Shown: piece after piece, positions 51,544 through 61,000 of the stretch | Position numbering within the stretch: the stretch's first letter is position 1 | How the letters are laid out: each line of letters starts with the position of its first letter | Translations under genes and position numbers: made by a program | The notes under the pieces: generated by a model | What the model was told of the DNA's origin: nothing | What the model saw: the letters and a program-made list of their open reading frames with translations, nothing else | Database searches by the model: none | From: Bacillota bacterium | Lineage (GTDB): Bacteria; Bacillota; Clostridia; Christensenellales; Aristaeellaceae | DNA: 64,000 nucleotides | Direction of reading: 5' to 3' | Assembly (NCBI GenBank): GCA_023404345.1 | Contig: JAEYCB010000018.1 | Location: 1 to 64,000 of the forward strand

Positions 51544-53001
51544 TCAGGGGCAGTAAAGAAGTCGGCCGCCGAGGTCCGCGCTCGCGCCCGAGGAAGCGCC
51601 GCTCCAAGCCCAGCAGAAAGCGCCGCATCCGCCAGCGTCACCCCATCTGCCACCCGCGATAGCCACGCGCCACCCGGTAGAGCTCCAGCAGGCGTCCGCC
51701 AGGTAACTGGCGCCGCTGCCGCCGCTGTGGGCGTTGGGGATCGTCAGCCATTCCTTGCCGGCCACCGCTGCCAGGCGGGTGCCGTAGCTGCTGGACAGGC
51801 TGGTGCCCACGGTGATGCCCATGGCGGCATAGTTGGTGGTGGTATCGTCGGCAAACTGCTCCTGATTCAGGCAGTAGTACATCGTGCCGCCGTTGATGTT
51901 GAAACCGTCGATCCATTCCCAAACGTTGCCCCACCAGCCCTCAATGCCGCGCCAGATTACGTCCACTTTATCGCCGGTACCGCTGGGGCGTCCGGCCGTG
52001 CCGGCCACGTTGTCGCAGCTGCCGGTATTGATTGCCGCGCTGTTGCCGCTGTTGGTGTAGCCGGGGCCGATCGCAGCCTGCACGCTCAGGTTGGCAAACT
52101 CAACCACCATCAGCATGCCGATGCCGCAGCGCGTGGCCACGTCCACCAGCGACCACTGGCTGCCGCGCGCGCCCCGGATGCCCGTGCGGGTGGCGGCTCG
52201 CGTCTCGTTTACCAGCGGGGCCGCTCCGGAGATGGAGCGATAGTTGGCGCTATTCTTATACGCGCCCACATAGACGTGATCCTGGACGCCGCCATTGTGC
52301 AGGAACATGCCATGAACGGTGAAGCCATCCAGCTCTGCGTTGCTCACATAATAGCGGTACTTGCTGTTGGTGGTGTCGTTCTCCACCTTGTAGTAGAATT
52401 TGGGGATCTCCACCATCACCTGGCCGTTGGATCCGTCCACCGCATAGCCGGCCTCACCTTCGTAGGCGTTCACCACGCCGTTGTCGGCCAGGTTGCAGCG
52501 GCGGATCTCGCCGAAGATCGGCACCGTGTCGAAGTCGGAATGGCCCGCCACAGTGCCCACGCTGGCCGTGGCCTCCAGCCCGGCAGCGTCGCCGATCCGC
52601 GTAAGCAGCGGCGACGTCGCGCCATAGTACCATTCCACGCCGAAGGAACTGAAGGCCCACGAAAACTGCACCCATTCCTTGAACATGGTGTAATAGGCAT
52701 TACACGGCACCCAGTCGCTGCCGTTGGACTGCCAGGCGCGCTTCAGGCGGATGGCGCTGCCGCCGCTGTCCGATACGATGTTCTGCTGCACGGCGTTTTC
52801 GATCTCCACCCACACGCGCCCGGAGGCGTGCGCCGGCTCAGTGGTCTGCACCAGGATGTCCTCCGTCACGTTCCCGGCGTCATCCACCAGGATGCAGGCG
52901 GTGCCCAGGGCAGCCTCCGGCAGCTCTGTGGCCGTCATAAACACCAGTGATCCGCTGCCGCCGCCCACCAGAAAAGTCGCGTTTGTTCTTCCTGCTGTCA
53001 T
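51544..53001 (-). CDS. DGR target: tail receptor-binding protein with C-type-lectin/FGE fold
   Basis: 485 residues, GAGGACTACAGC upstream. The N-terminal half appears to attach to the tail (SGRVWVEIENAV; FKEWVQFSWAFSSFGVEWYY). The C-terminal half has the formylglycine-generating-enzyme/CLec pattern: GSQWSLVDVATRCGIGMLMV, WWGNVWEWIDGF and a final CWSSTGWRVAIAGGRW. Residues about 442-482 are encoded by the variable repeat, with ten codons differing from the template. The last gene of the tail operon before the DGR, likely the host-receptor binder. Confidence 0.93.
   Translation of the reverse strand: MTAGRTNATFLVGGGSGSLVFMTATELPEAALGTACILVDDAGNVTEDILVQTTEPAHASGRVWVEIENAVQQNIVSDSGGSAIRLKRAWQSNGSDWVPCNAYYTMFKEWVQFSWAFSSFGVEWYYGATSPLLTRIGDAAGLEATASVGTVAGHSDFDTVPIFGEIRRCNLADNGVVNAYEGEAGYAVDGSNGQVMVEIPKFYYKVENDTTNSKYRYYVSNAELDGFTVHGMFLHNGGVQDHVYVGAYKNSANYRSISGAAPLVNETRAATRTGIRGARGSQWSLVDVATRCGIGMLMVVEFANLSVQAAIGPGYTNSGNSAAINTGSCDNVAGTAGRPSGTGDKVDVIWRGIEGWWGNVWEWIDGFNINGGTMYYCLNQEQFADDTTTNYAAMGITVGTSLSSSYGTRLAAVAGKEWLTIPNAHSGGSGASYLADACWSSTGWRVAIAGGRWGDAGGCGAFCWAWSGASSGASADLGGRLLYCP
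51557..51676 (-). repeat. DGR variable repeat (VR)
   Basis: Differs from the template at GAT, AAC, AAA, AAT, AAC, AAC, AAC, AAC, AAC and ATC codons (template order), giving G, D, G, A, S, G, G, S, D and L. Substitutions are 12 A-to-G and 2 A-to-C on the coding strand, and none involve C, G or T of the template. Confidence 0.96.
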
Positions 53002-53020
53002 GCTGTAGTCCTCCTTTTAT

Positions 53021-54934
53021 TTAAGGCCAAACGACGATCACAGGGATGGTGATGCTGTCCTTCGGCACTTTTTTGGCGTATATGGCCACGCTTCCCGCTC
53101 CGGATGCAGACACGCCGCTATAGTTGCCGCTTTCGCGCTCAGCCGGCGCAAAAACGACGTCCGGATACATCGAAGCCGTCACACCCTGCAGGGCAATGAC
53201 GGCCTTTTGCTTATAGCCGGCTGCGGCGTGCTGGCTGTCCAGCGCTTCGGTGGTCGGCGTTTCGCTCCATTGGCTCACAGGCACGGCCACGTCGGTGAAG
53301 CTCAGGCGCGCGCCCTGCTTCGCGCCCAGGTCGCCCTGGATGCTGTCTGCGGCGGCGTTCGCACGGTCGGCGGCTGCGTCTGCCTGCCCTGCGGCGGCGT
53401 CTGCGTTGCTTGCAGCGGTGTTTGCAGAGTCGGCTGCCGTGCTGGCCTTGCCTGCCTGCGTGTTGGCCGCCTGGGCTGCCGCCTGTGCATCAGCTGTGGC
53501 CTGGATGGCGCTGCCGGTGGCAGCTGCTGCATCGTTGGTGGCGTTGCTGGCGGTGGTGGCTGCGCCGTTGGCGTTTCCTGCGGCAGTGTCTGCGGCGTCA
53601 GCTGAAGCATTTGCACGCCCGGCAGCAGCGTCGGCGGAATCGGCGGCCGCGTTGGCAGCTGCAGCAGCGGTGTCCGCATTGCTGGCGGACGTGTTCGCCC
53701 TGGACGCTGCAGTGTTGGCTGCTTCAGCTGCAGAGTCGGCTTCCTGGATAGAATCATCCACGCGATTGGCGGCCGCGTTGGCCGCGCCGGCGGCGTCGTT
53801 TGCGGCCTGGATAGAGGTGTCCACGCGGTCTGCAGCGTTGTTTGCAGCTGCAGCTGCGTCGGTGGCGTCCTGGATCGCGCCGGTCACCTGGGCGGCGGCC
53901 TCTGTGGCCGTCTTGCTGGCAGCTTCGGCTGTGGCCACGGCGCTGTTGGCGCTGCCCACAGCCGCTTCCACGGATCCGATCACAGATTCAGCACGCCCGG
54001 CTGCGGTGTTCGCCGCATCAGCTGCTGCGTTTGCAGCAGTGGCTGCTGTGCTTGCATCACTTACTGCGGTTTCCACGCGCGTGGCGGCGGTGTTGGCGGC
54101 TTCGGCTGCGCTGGTGGCGTCGCTGATCGCGCCTTCCACCTGAGCGGCGGCTGCGTTGGCAGTGGTGGCGGCTTCCTGGGCCGTTTTCACTGCCGCGTTG
54201 GCCTCGCTCACGGCTGCTTCTACCGTGCCGGCTGCCGTGTTGGCGCGCTCTGCAGCGGCGTCGGCGTCTGCTGTGGAGCGCTGCGCTTCTGAAACGGCCG
54301 CCGTGGTCTTGCTCTCTGCCTCCTGGATCGCGGCGGTCACGCGCTGCTCCGCCTGCTGGGCGGCCGTGGCGGCGGTGTCCGTCGCCTGCTGGGCCGCGTT
54401 GTTGGCCGTGGAGGCAGCGCCCTGAGCGGCTGCTGCGGCCGTGTTGGCCTCCTGGGCGGCGTCGTTGGCATTGACGGTGGCTTCGTCGCAGGCGGTTTTG
54501 CTGGCGTTCAATTCGCCCAGCATGGCCAGCACAGAAGGCAGATCCGGCACGATGCCGCTGGGGTCGATCAGCACGTCGCTGCGGCCCTCGCCAATGTCAA
54601 ATACCTCCTGATATAGCGGCACGTTGCGCTTGCCGTCGCTCAGGAATACCTGCACCACCAGCGTGCCCTCAAAGGCATAGGCTTCAGCAGGAAAGTCCAC
54701 GGCCACCAGGTTTCCGCCCACCTCGCCCGTTTCGATCACGTCGCCTTCGGCGGTCTTGAAGTACACAACGCCCGTCAGGCCGGTCAGATCCGCCTGCACG
54801 CCTGCGTTGTGCACGCTCAGCTCCAGCCGGTCGGCCAGTGCGGATCCTACAAGCATCAGGCGCTGGCCCCATCCGGGATCCCGCTGCACATCCAGCGCCA
54901 GGTCGATCGTGCGTTTGATCAATCTCGGTTCCAT
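53021..54934 (-). CDS. BppU-like baseplate/fiber protein with Ala-rich coiled coil
   Basis: 637 residues. The N-terminal 125 residues (LIKRTIDLALDVQRDPG; GVVYFKTAEGDVIETG; LVVQVFLSDGKRNVPLYQEV) resemble the BppU N-terminal domain that attaches to Dit/Tal. From about 140 to 525 the sequence is a monotonous A-N-T-A-A/A-D-A-A heptad-like repeat, a long trimeric shaft. A small C-terminal domain (YPDVVFAPAERESGNY) ends it. It sits between Tal and the DGR target, so it may carry the variable tip. Confidence 0.85.
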   Translation of the reverse strand: MEPRLIKRTIDLALDVQRDPGWGQRLMLVGSALADRLELSVHNAGVQADLTGLTGVVYFKTAEGDVIETGEVGGNLVAVDFPAEAYAFEGTLVVQVFLSDGKRNVPLYQEVFDIGEGRSDVLIDPSGIVPDLPSVLAMLGELNASKTACDEATVNANDAAQEANTAAAAAQGAASTANNAAQQATDTAATAAQQAEQRVTAAIQEAESKTTAAVSEAQRSTADADAAAERANTAAGTVEAAVSEANAAVKTAQEAATTANAAAAQVEGAISDATSAAEAANTAATRVETAVSDASTAATAANAAADAANTAAGRAESVIGSVEAAVGSANSAVATAEAASKTATEAAAQVTGAIQDATDAAAAANNAADRVDTSIQAANDAAGAANAAANRVDDSIQEADSAAEAANTAASRANTSASNADTAAAAANAAADSADAAAGRANASADAADTAAGNANGAATTASNATNDAAAATGSAIQATADAQAAAQAANTQAGKASTAADSANTAASNADAAAGQADAAADRANAAADSIQGDLGAKQGARLSFTDVAVPVSQWSETPTTEALDSQHAAAGYKQKAVIALQGVTASMYPDVVFAPAERESGNYSGVSASGAGSVAIYAKKVPKDSITIPVIVVWP

Positions 54935-57049
54935 TTAATAGTCGCCCCCTCCTACGGATTGAATAAAGGTTTTCACAAAACGCCGCATCACCACGCGGGT
55001 CAGGGCGTTGGGCGTCAGCGTGATCTCGTGCCATGTCCCGCGCTGGATCCTACCGTCCTCATCGCGGCTCAGATAGGGCACGATGTCCACCTCGCCGCCG
55101 TCGATCGCGCTGGCCGGCACTGCGTTTCCGTCCACCTGCAGCGTGTAAGAGGACGCACTGCTGCCCCTGTAGATCCCGTGGATCATGTCGTGGGTGTGGT
55201 TGGGCAGGCTCACGCTGTGGCTGTGCGCGCTGATCGTCACGCTGTGGGTGTGACTGGGCAAGCTCACGGACATGGCTGGCAGGGTCACGGTATGCTTGTG
55301 GTCGTAACTGTGCCAGTGGCTCATGTAATGCGTGTGGCCGTTCAGCCCGTGCGTGTGGTTGGTGATCGTGTGGTAGTGGCTGCCGGCGCTGCCAGTGTCA
55401 GGGCTGGAGGTTCCAGTGGTTCCGCTGATGCTGATGTCCTTTGCGGAATAGCTGTTCACGCCGCCCGTGTTCTTGCCAGGTTCGAAGCTGCTGCTGGTGC
55501 TGTGGGTGTGGCCCCAGGACAGGCTGTAGGAGTCGGAAAAGCTGTGGCTGTGGCTGTCCACGTCGTGGCTATGGCTGCCGGCGCTCGTGCATCCGGGCTG
55601 CTCATAGGCCGTGCTGCCGCTGGCTCCGCCCGTGTAGGTCAAGGAACCGTCTGCATTTGTGGCATAGCCCGTGTTGCCGGAGAAGTCGGCGGTCAGCGCC
55701 CTGCTCTCCGTTGACACCGTTCCGTTGCCGCCGCCTGCGCTGGTTACGCTTCCGCCGCCGCCCTCTGAGGACGTGGAGGTGGTGCCGCCGCCTGCGGCTG
55801 CGCCCTTCTCATAGCTGCGGAAGGCTTCAATGGAGATCCGCAGCAGCACCTTGTTGATCCGGCGCATGTCGCTGTCCAGGTACAGCGGGAACTCGAAAGG
55901 GTTGTCCGGATCCGCATTGTCAGCAAACTGGTCTGCGGTCATGTTCGTGGCTCCCTGGCTGTATAGCTCCATGATGCCGGCGCGGTCGGCCAGGGCGTTG
56001 ATCGCGCCGGTCACGTCGCGCTCGCTGTTGGCGATCGTCATGGTCACGCCATGGGGCGCGCCGTACAGGTCGCCCTTCTGTACGCTCTTCAGCCGCATGT
56101 CCAGCAGGATGTCGCCATGCTCGTGATCCATCACGCGGATCAGCGCGCCAGGCATAAACATGTCCCACGCCTTGCCGGTGTACCGGCTCAGATCCACGGC
56201 GGTGGCCGTGTAACTGATATAGGGGTTTTTCAGCTCTTCCAGCACCGCGCGGCCGCGCGCCAGAAGCGTCTGCGCGTCCTCAATCCGCTTGTCCGGATAG
56301 GCGGCTTCCTTCACGCCCCAGATGCTGATGGTGTCGGCGTCGATGTAGTCCCGCCCGCCGTTGACGCTGCCGATGTGCAGCTCGTTCACGCCCTCGCCGT
56401 ACCCGATGGGGTACAGCCGCGTCACCAGCCCCGTGGCGTCCATGCCCTTCTGGATGTCGGTCATGTTGCGCATATAGGTCAGGCCGCAGCTGGGCGCGGT
56501 GGAGGACTTCACCAGGCTCACAGTCCACGGCGTCACATTCGTGTCAAATATCCATGTATATTCGTCGGCGATGCAGCTGGCCACGCTGAAGAGGGCGGGC
56601 AGCAGGTGCACGCTCTCGAATTTGTATTCAAATTCATAGTGAAAATCACACCGCCCCAGCACCCAGCGCTTCGGCTCATCCTGCCAGTCAAGCAGCCAGC
56701 GCAGAACGGCCTCCGTATCCACACCCGTGCCGCCGATCTGGTGGTAGCCGAAGATCAGCTTGTCCAGCATCGTGGCCTCCGCGCCCTCCAGCGTGAACAT
56801 CCTTTCCTTTCCGCCGATCAGACTGGCGGCAGGTTCCTGGATGATCCTGTACAGCATCGGCGGGCGCGGTTCATCCGTGATCCGCACAAAGGCGTGCGCC
56901 TGGCAGTGCTGGATCTTCGGATCCTTCGCCGGCAGCGTGAAGGCTCCTGTGCTCAGCTCGTTATAATTCAGCTGGTACTGCACATCCTTGGCGTTTTCCA
57001 GCACGGCCTGCAATCGCATCTGCTGGTCGTACAGCTCCACAAAGCTCAT
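54935..57049 (-). CDS. Tail-associated (Tal-like) protein with HxH-rich C-terminus
   Basis: 704 residues, starting 4 bases inside the Dit stop. Residues 1-400 fit the prophage tail protein hub (FVELYDQQMRLQAVLENAKD; ELHIGSVNGGRDYIDADTIS). The region about 490-640 has a dozen HxH pairs (SHSHDVDSHSHS, GHTHS, SHYHT, NHTHG, GHTHY, SHWHS, DHKHT, SHTHS, AHSHS, NHTHD). Such HxH motifs coordinate metal ions in trimeric phage fibers, as in T4 gp37. Confidence 0.85.
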   Translation of the reverse strand: MSFVELYDQQMRLQAVLENAKDVQYQLNYNELSTGAFTLPAKDPKIQHCQAHAFVRITDEPRPPMLYRIIQEPAASLIGGKERMFTLEGAEATMLDKLIFGYHQIGGTGVDTEAVLRWLLDWQDEPKRWVLGRCDFHYEFEYKFESVHLLPALFSVASCIADEYTWIFDTNVTPWTVSLVKSSTAPSCGLTYMRNMTDIQKGMDATGLVTRLYPIGYGEGVNELHIGSVNGGRDYIDADTISIWGVKEAAYPDKRIEDAQTLLARGRAVLEELKNPYISYTATAVDLSRYTGKAWDMFMPGALIRVMDHEHGDILLDMRLKSVQKGDLYGAPHGVTMTIANSERDVTGAINALADRAGIMELYSQGATNMTADQFADNADPDNPFEFPLYLDSDMRRINKVLLRISIEAFRSYEKGAAAGGGTTSTSSEGGGGSVTSAGGGNGTVSTESRALTADFSGNTGYATNADGSLTYTGGASGSTAYEQPGCTSAGSHSHDVDSHSHSFSDSYSLSWGHTHSTSSSFEPGKNTGGVNSYSAKDISISGTTGTSSPDTGSAGSHYHTITNHTHGLNGHTHYMSHWHSYDHKHTVTLPAMSVSLPSHTHSVTISAHSHSVSLPNHTHDMIHGIYRGSSASSYTLQVDGNAVPASAIDGGEVDIVPYLSRDEDGRIQRGTWHEITLTPNALTRVVMRRFVKTFIQSVGGGDY

Positions 57050-57858
57050 ACAGATCTTCCCCTCCCGGTCATCGTCACCTGCACAGCGCCGCCGCTGCCG
57101 TCATAGGTCAGGATCACCGTGGCAGCCACGCGGCCCATGCCGCGCAGGTAGTCGAACCGCGTGGCGTGGGGCATGGCGTCGATCACGCCGGCCTCCGTGT
57201 GGATCTCCGCGCCGATCGGCGGCTGCATCTGCAGCTGAAGGCTTGCGCCCGGCGCAACGCTGATCCCGCTGAGCTTCACCCTGCGCACGCCCACGCCCAC
57301 GTTGCAGGCGATCAGGTTGGCACTGCCGGTGTTTTGAATCTCAAAGCTCACCGGCGCGCGCCGGTTCCCGCCTATGTCCAAAAGCAGAGCGCCGGACGCC
57401 TCCATGCTGGCCACGGCGCGGCTTTCGCGCACGTCCTCGGCATATGGCTGTATCAGAAAAGTCACGCTCAGCTCGCCTTCGTCCCATTGCGTTTCATCCC
57501 ACACGATTTCATCCAGCACTTCGGCCATGTAGCGCTTTTCCGGATCCGCGTCAAAGATCATCGGACAGCGGCCTGCGCGCAGCCAGCTGGTGATCTCGTG
57601 CCACCGCTTCCACGCAGCCTGCTGGCTGGGCGGGCTGCTCATCGGGCACAGCTTGCCGCTCACCTTCATGGGCAGGTATACGGGTTCATCGTCCTCGCTT
57701 TCCAGCCGGATCGTGCCGCTCATGCCGCCGATCGTGATGCCGGGATCCTCCTGCTGCGGGCTGGCCGGCCGCTGGGTGAAGATCCACACCATGCCGAAGT
57801 CCCTGTAACAGTGCTTCCCGTCAAAAGAAAAATTGACGGGCGGCAGGTAGCTCTGCAT
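57046..57858 (-). CDS. Distal tail protein (Dit-like)
   Basis: 270 residues from the ATG at 57858 behind AAGGAGGG. NFSFDGKHCYRDFGMVWIFT, SGTIRLESEDDEPVYLPMKV and MIFDADPEKRYMAEVLDEIV match the N-terminal belt of siphophage Dit/phage tail family proteins; the rest is a galectin-like beta domain (APVSFEIQNTGSANLIACN). Placed between tape measure and Tal as usual. Confidence 0.85.
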   Translation of the reverse strand: MQSYLPPVNFSFDGKHCYRDFGMVWIFTQRPASPQQEDPGITIGGMSGTIRLESEDDEPVYLPMKVSGKLCPMSSPPSQQAAWKRWHEITSWLRAGRCPMIFDADPEKRYMAEVLDEIVWDETQWDEGELSVTFLIQPYAEDVRESRAVASMEASGALLLDIGGNRRAPVSFEIQNTGSANLIACNVGVGVRRVKLSGISVAPGASLQLQMQPPIGAEIHTEAGVIDAMPHATRFDYLRGMGRVAATVILTYDGSGGAVQVTMTGRGRSV

Positions 57859-57943
57859 AGTATCCCTCCTTAAAATGCGGCCATTTCCGCACATTCACGA
57901 AAATGGCCGCATTATCGTTTCTGTTTTCTGGCGCAGCTGCGGA

Positions 57944-58003
57944 CGGATCAGCGCCCCATGGCTGCCGATCGCGCCCCAGCTGAAGATCTGTTCCCGAACA
58001 TTA
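57944..58003. repeat. 60-bp direct repeat, copy B
   Basis: Matches 47379-47438 at 57 of 60 bases, in the same orientation, and ends in the tape measure stop codon. The 85 bases between it and the Dit start contain a GAAAATGGCCGCAT-type inverted repeat (57880-57912). Confidence 0.85.
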
Positions 58004-61000
58004 AGCAAAAACCACGCGCCCGCTGCGCCCGCTCACGGTGTGCGCGCTCCTGTTATACTGCGCCACGCTCACGCCCGGCTCCACGCTGCGGCCCAGCTCT
58101 TTGCCGTCCACTTCCAGGATCACGGTGCCCAGGCCTTCAGCCTTCATGGCCTGCGCCAGCGCCGTGTAGTCGATCGCCGCGCCCTGCGCCGCTGCCATCT
58201 GCGACCGGGGCATGCTGCTCTGCAGGGCGCTGTTCATGGTCTGCACGCTGCGCTTCACATCGCCCATGCGCGCACCCAGCCGCCTCGTGTAGCCTTCCAT
58301 GCTCATATCCGCCAGATAGGCGAACTTGGTGGACGGGCTGCGGATGCCCAGCGTGGTCTTGGCGGCGTTATAGGCTGCCTGCGCCATGCTGCGCGCTGCG
58401 GAGCTCACACGGCTGGATCCGTTTTCGATGCCGTTGGCAATACCGTCACAGATGGAGGTGCCGATGTATTCAAACTTGCTTGCTGCCCCGCTGGCGCTGA
58501 AGCCATAGCCGGCTATGCCCATTTCACTGTTGAAGGCCTGCGCACAGTAGTGGGCCGCGTTGTACGCCTTGCCCTGGAAACCGCTGGCGGCCTTCTCTTC
58601 GATGCCGTCCATGATGCCCTGCACGATCGCCTGGCCGTAGGTTTTCAGCTTCGTGGAGGTGCTCGCGCCCTCATCGATGCCGAACTCGCTGCGGAAGGTC
58701 GCCAGGGCGTTCTGGCTCACGTTGCTGATCTTCTGCTTCAGGTTCTCTTCATCGCCGGCGATGCCTTCCTGCATGCCGGTCATGATGTCCTTGCCGGCCT
58801 GCTTGGCTTCCTTGCTTTCATCGCTTTCGCCGCCAAAGCCGAAGATCGACTTGATGGCGTCCCAGATCTTGCCGAAGATCTCTTTAACCTTCGTAACAAC
58901 CGCATCGACTGCGCTGGTGAAGCCCTCCAGAAGGCCATCCAGGATGAAGCCTGCGGCGCTGGCTGCTTCCGTGGAGGGGCTGGCGATGCCAAACACGCCC
59001 AGGATAGCCTGCCAGATGCCACTGAAAACGGCCTTGATGCTTTCCAGCAGCGACGTGGCAGCGGTCTGCAGGCCGTTCACAAGGCCCTGCAGCAGATCGG
59101 TGCCCAGCTGCAGCCAGTCCACGCCCTTCAGCGCGTCGGTGATGGCGGATACCACCTGCGGCAGCGCTGCAATCAGCGTCGGGATCGCACCCGTGATGCC
59201 GCTGATCAGGTTGGTCAGGATTGCCGTGCCCTGCGCCAGGATGTCAGGCAGGGAGGTGGTCAGCGTGTCGATGATCGTGGTGATGATCTGCGGCAGCTGC
59301 TCCGTCAGCGACGGGATCGCACCCGTGATGCCGCTGATCAGGTTGGTCAGGATCTCGTTTCCCTTGGCCAGGATGTCAGGCAGGGAGGTGGTCAGCGTGG
59401 TCACAATCGACGTCACGATCTGCGGCACAGCGGCGACCAGCGTGGGCAGCGCGGCGGTGATGCCGCTGACCAGACTGTTGATCACGTCCAGGCCGCTGTC
59501 GAGCAGGGACGGGAGCGCGGCCAGCAGGCCGGTCACGATCTGCAGCACCATGTCGCTCGCGGACGTCATCAGGGTGGGCAGTGCGGCGGTGATGCCGCTG
59601 ACAAGCCCGGCCAGCAGATCGGCCGCAGCCGCTGCCAGCGCCGGCGCATTCGTGATCAGGAAGCCGGCGAGGCTTGTTACCAGCGACGTCGCCAGCCCCG
59701 TCAGCGGTTCCACGTTGGCCATCAGGCCGTCCAGCACGCTCTGCAGCAGGCTCATTGCGGTCGGCAGCAGCGTGTCCAGCAGGGCGGGCAGCGCCGTCGT
59801 GGCCGTGTTTGCAATCATCGTCATCACGTCGGTCACAAAGCCCATGTTTGCGCTCATCAGGGTGCTGAGCTGCTGGATGCCGTTCATCAGGTTGGTGCTG
59901 ATCGTCTGGCCGATCAGCTGCACATCCTCTGGCTGGAAGCCGTCGCTGAGCGCCTGGGAGATCTCTGCCACCACATTGGTCGCGGTGGTGCGCGCCGTGT
60001 TGACCAGGGGCAGGAACTCGCCTTCCACCTGGCGCTTCACACCGGCCAGCGCTTCTTCAAAGGTGTTATACCTCACTTCGTTGATCTGGCCCAGGGCGTC
60101 CACGGCGGTCGCGCTCGTGTCCGTGATCCCGGCCAGGATCGGCAGCGCAGCCGCGCCCAAATCCTCGTATTGCGTACCAAACAGCGCTACCGCTGCTTGG
60201 TTGCGCGCCAGGGGAGCCTCAATGCTCATCAGCGCCGCCACCACCTGCTGGAAGGCGGCTTCAGCTGCGGGCCCGCCCTGCGCGATCGCGCTGGCCGTGG
60301 CCTCAGCGTCAAGCCCCAGCTGCTGGAATGCCTGCTTGGTGGTTTCGCTTCCGTCGATCGCGCGGATGGAGAATTCCTTCATGGCGTCGCCAACCTTGTC
60401 GATCTGGAAAACGCCGCCTTCCGCGCCGTTGATCAGGGTCTGCATCATCTGCTCCGCGCTCAGGCCCATGGCCGCATAGTGCGGTGCATACTCGCTGATC
60501 ACGTCCAGCAGGTCGCCGTTTTGGTTCGCACCATTCTGAGCGCCCACGGCGATTAGGTTATAGGCTTCTTCGGCGCTGATGCCAAATTTCTGCATCATGG
60601 CGGCAGCCGCGCGGCTGCTCTCCACCTGATCCATGCCGAAGGTATCCTGGAGCATGTAGCCGGCCTCCACGGCGTCCTTCAGGGCGTCGCCCATCAGGCC
60701 GGCGTTCTGCCGCACTGTGGCCAGGTCGGCGCTCACTTCCTCCAGGCTGCCGCCGAAGTTATCCCTGTACACCTGCTGAGCAATGCCGCCCAGCTCTTCC
60801 AGCTGCTCGCCGGTCGCGCCGGTCTGTGCGCCCAGCTGAGCCAGGCCGGCCGCACCCTCGCCGCTCAGCTCCCACATGTGGGTTGCGCCGGCTACAGCTG
60901 CAGCGCCAACGGCCGCCAGGGCAGCAGCGGCGGCTTCTGCACCGGCTACCACCGCACCGCCCAGGGTGCTGCCCACGGCCTTCAGGGCGGTGCCCAGCCT

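Noticed and set aside
51330..51653. Minus-strand frame over the template repeat (up to a 48-residue product starting near the TR)
   Set aside because: It is open because the TR derives from the coding end of the target gene; it is best described as DGR template, not as a protein gene.
51481..52950. Long + strand frame antisense to the DGR target gene
   Set aside because: It lies opposite a gene with ribosome-binding site, family motifs and DGR repeats; its composition is that of a GC-rich antisense frame without known motifs.
57875..60556. 893-residue + strand frame opposite the prophage 2 tape measure
   Set aside because: Low-complexity His/Arg/Gln-rich antisense shadow; all genes in this region are on the minus strand.
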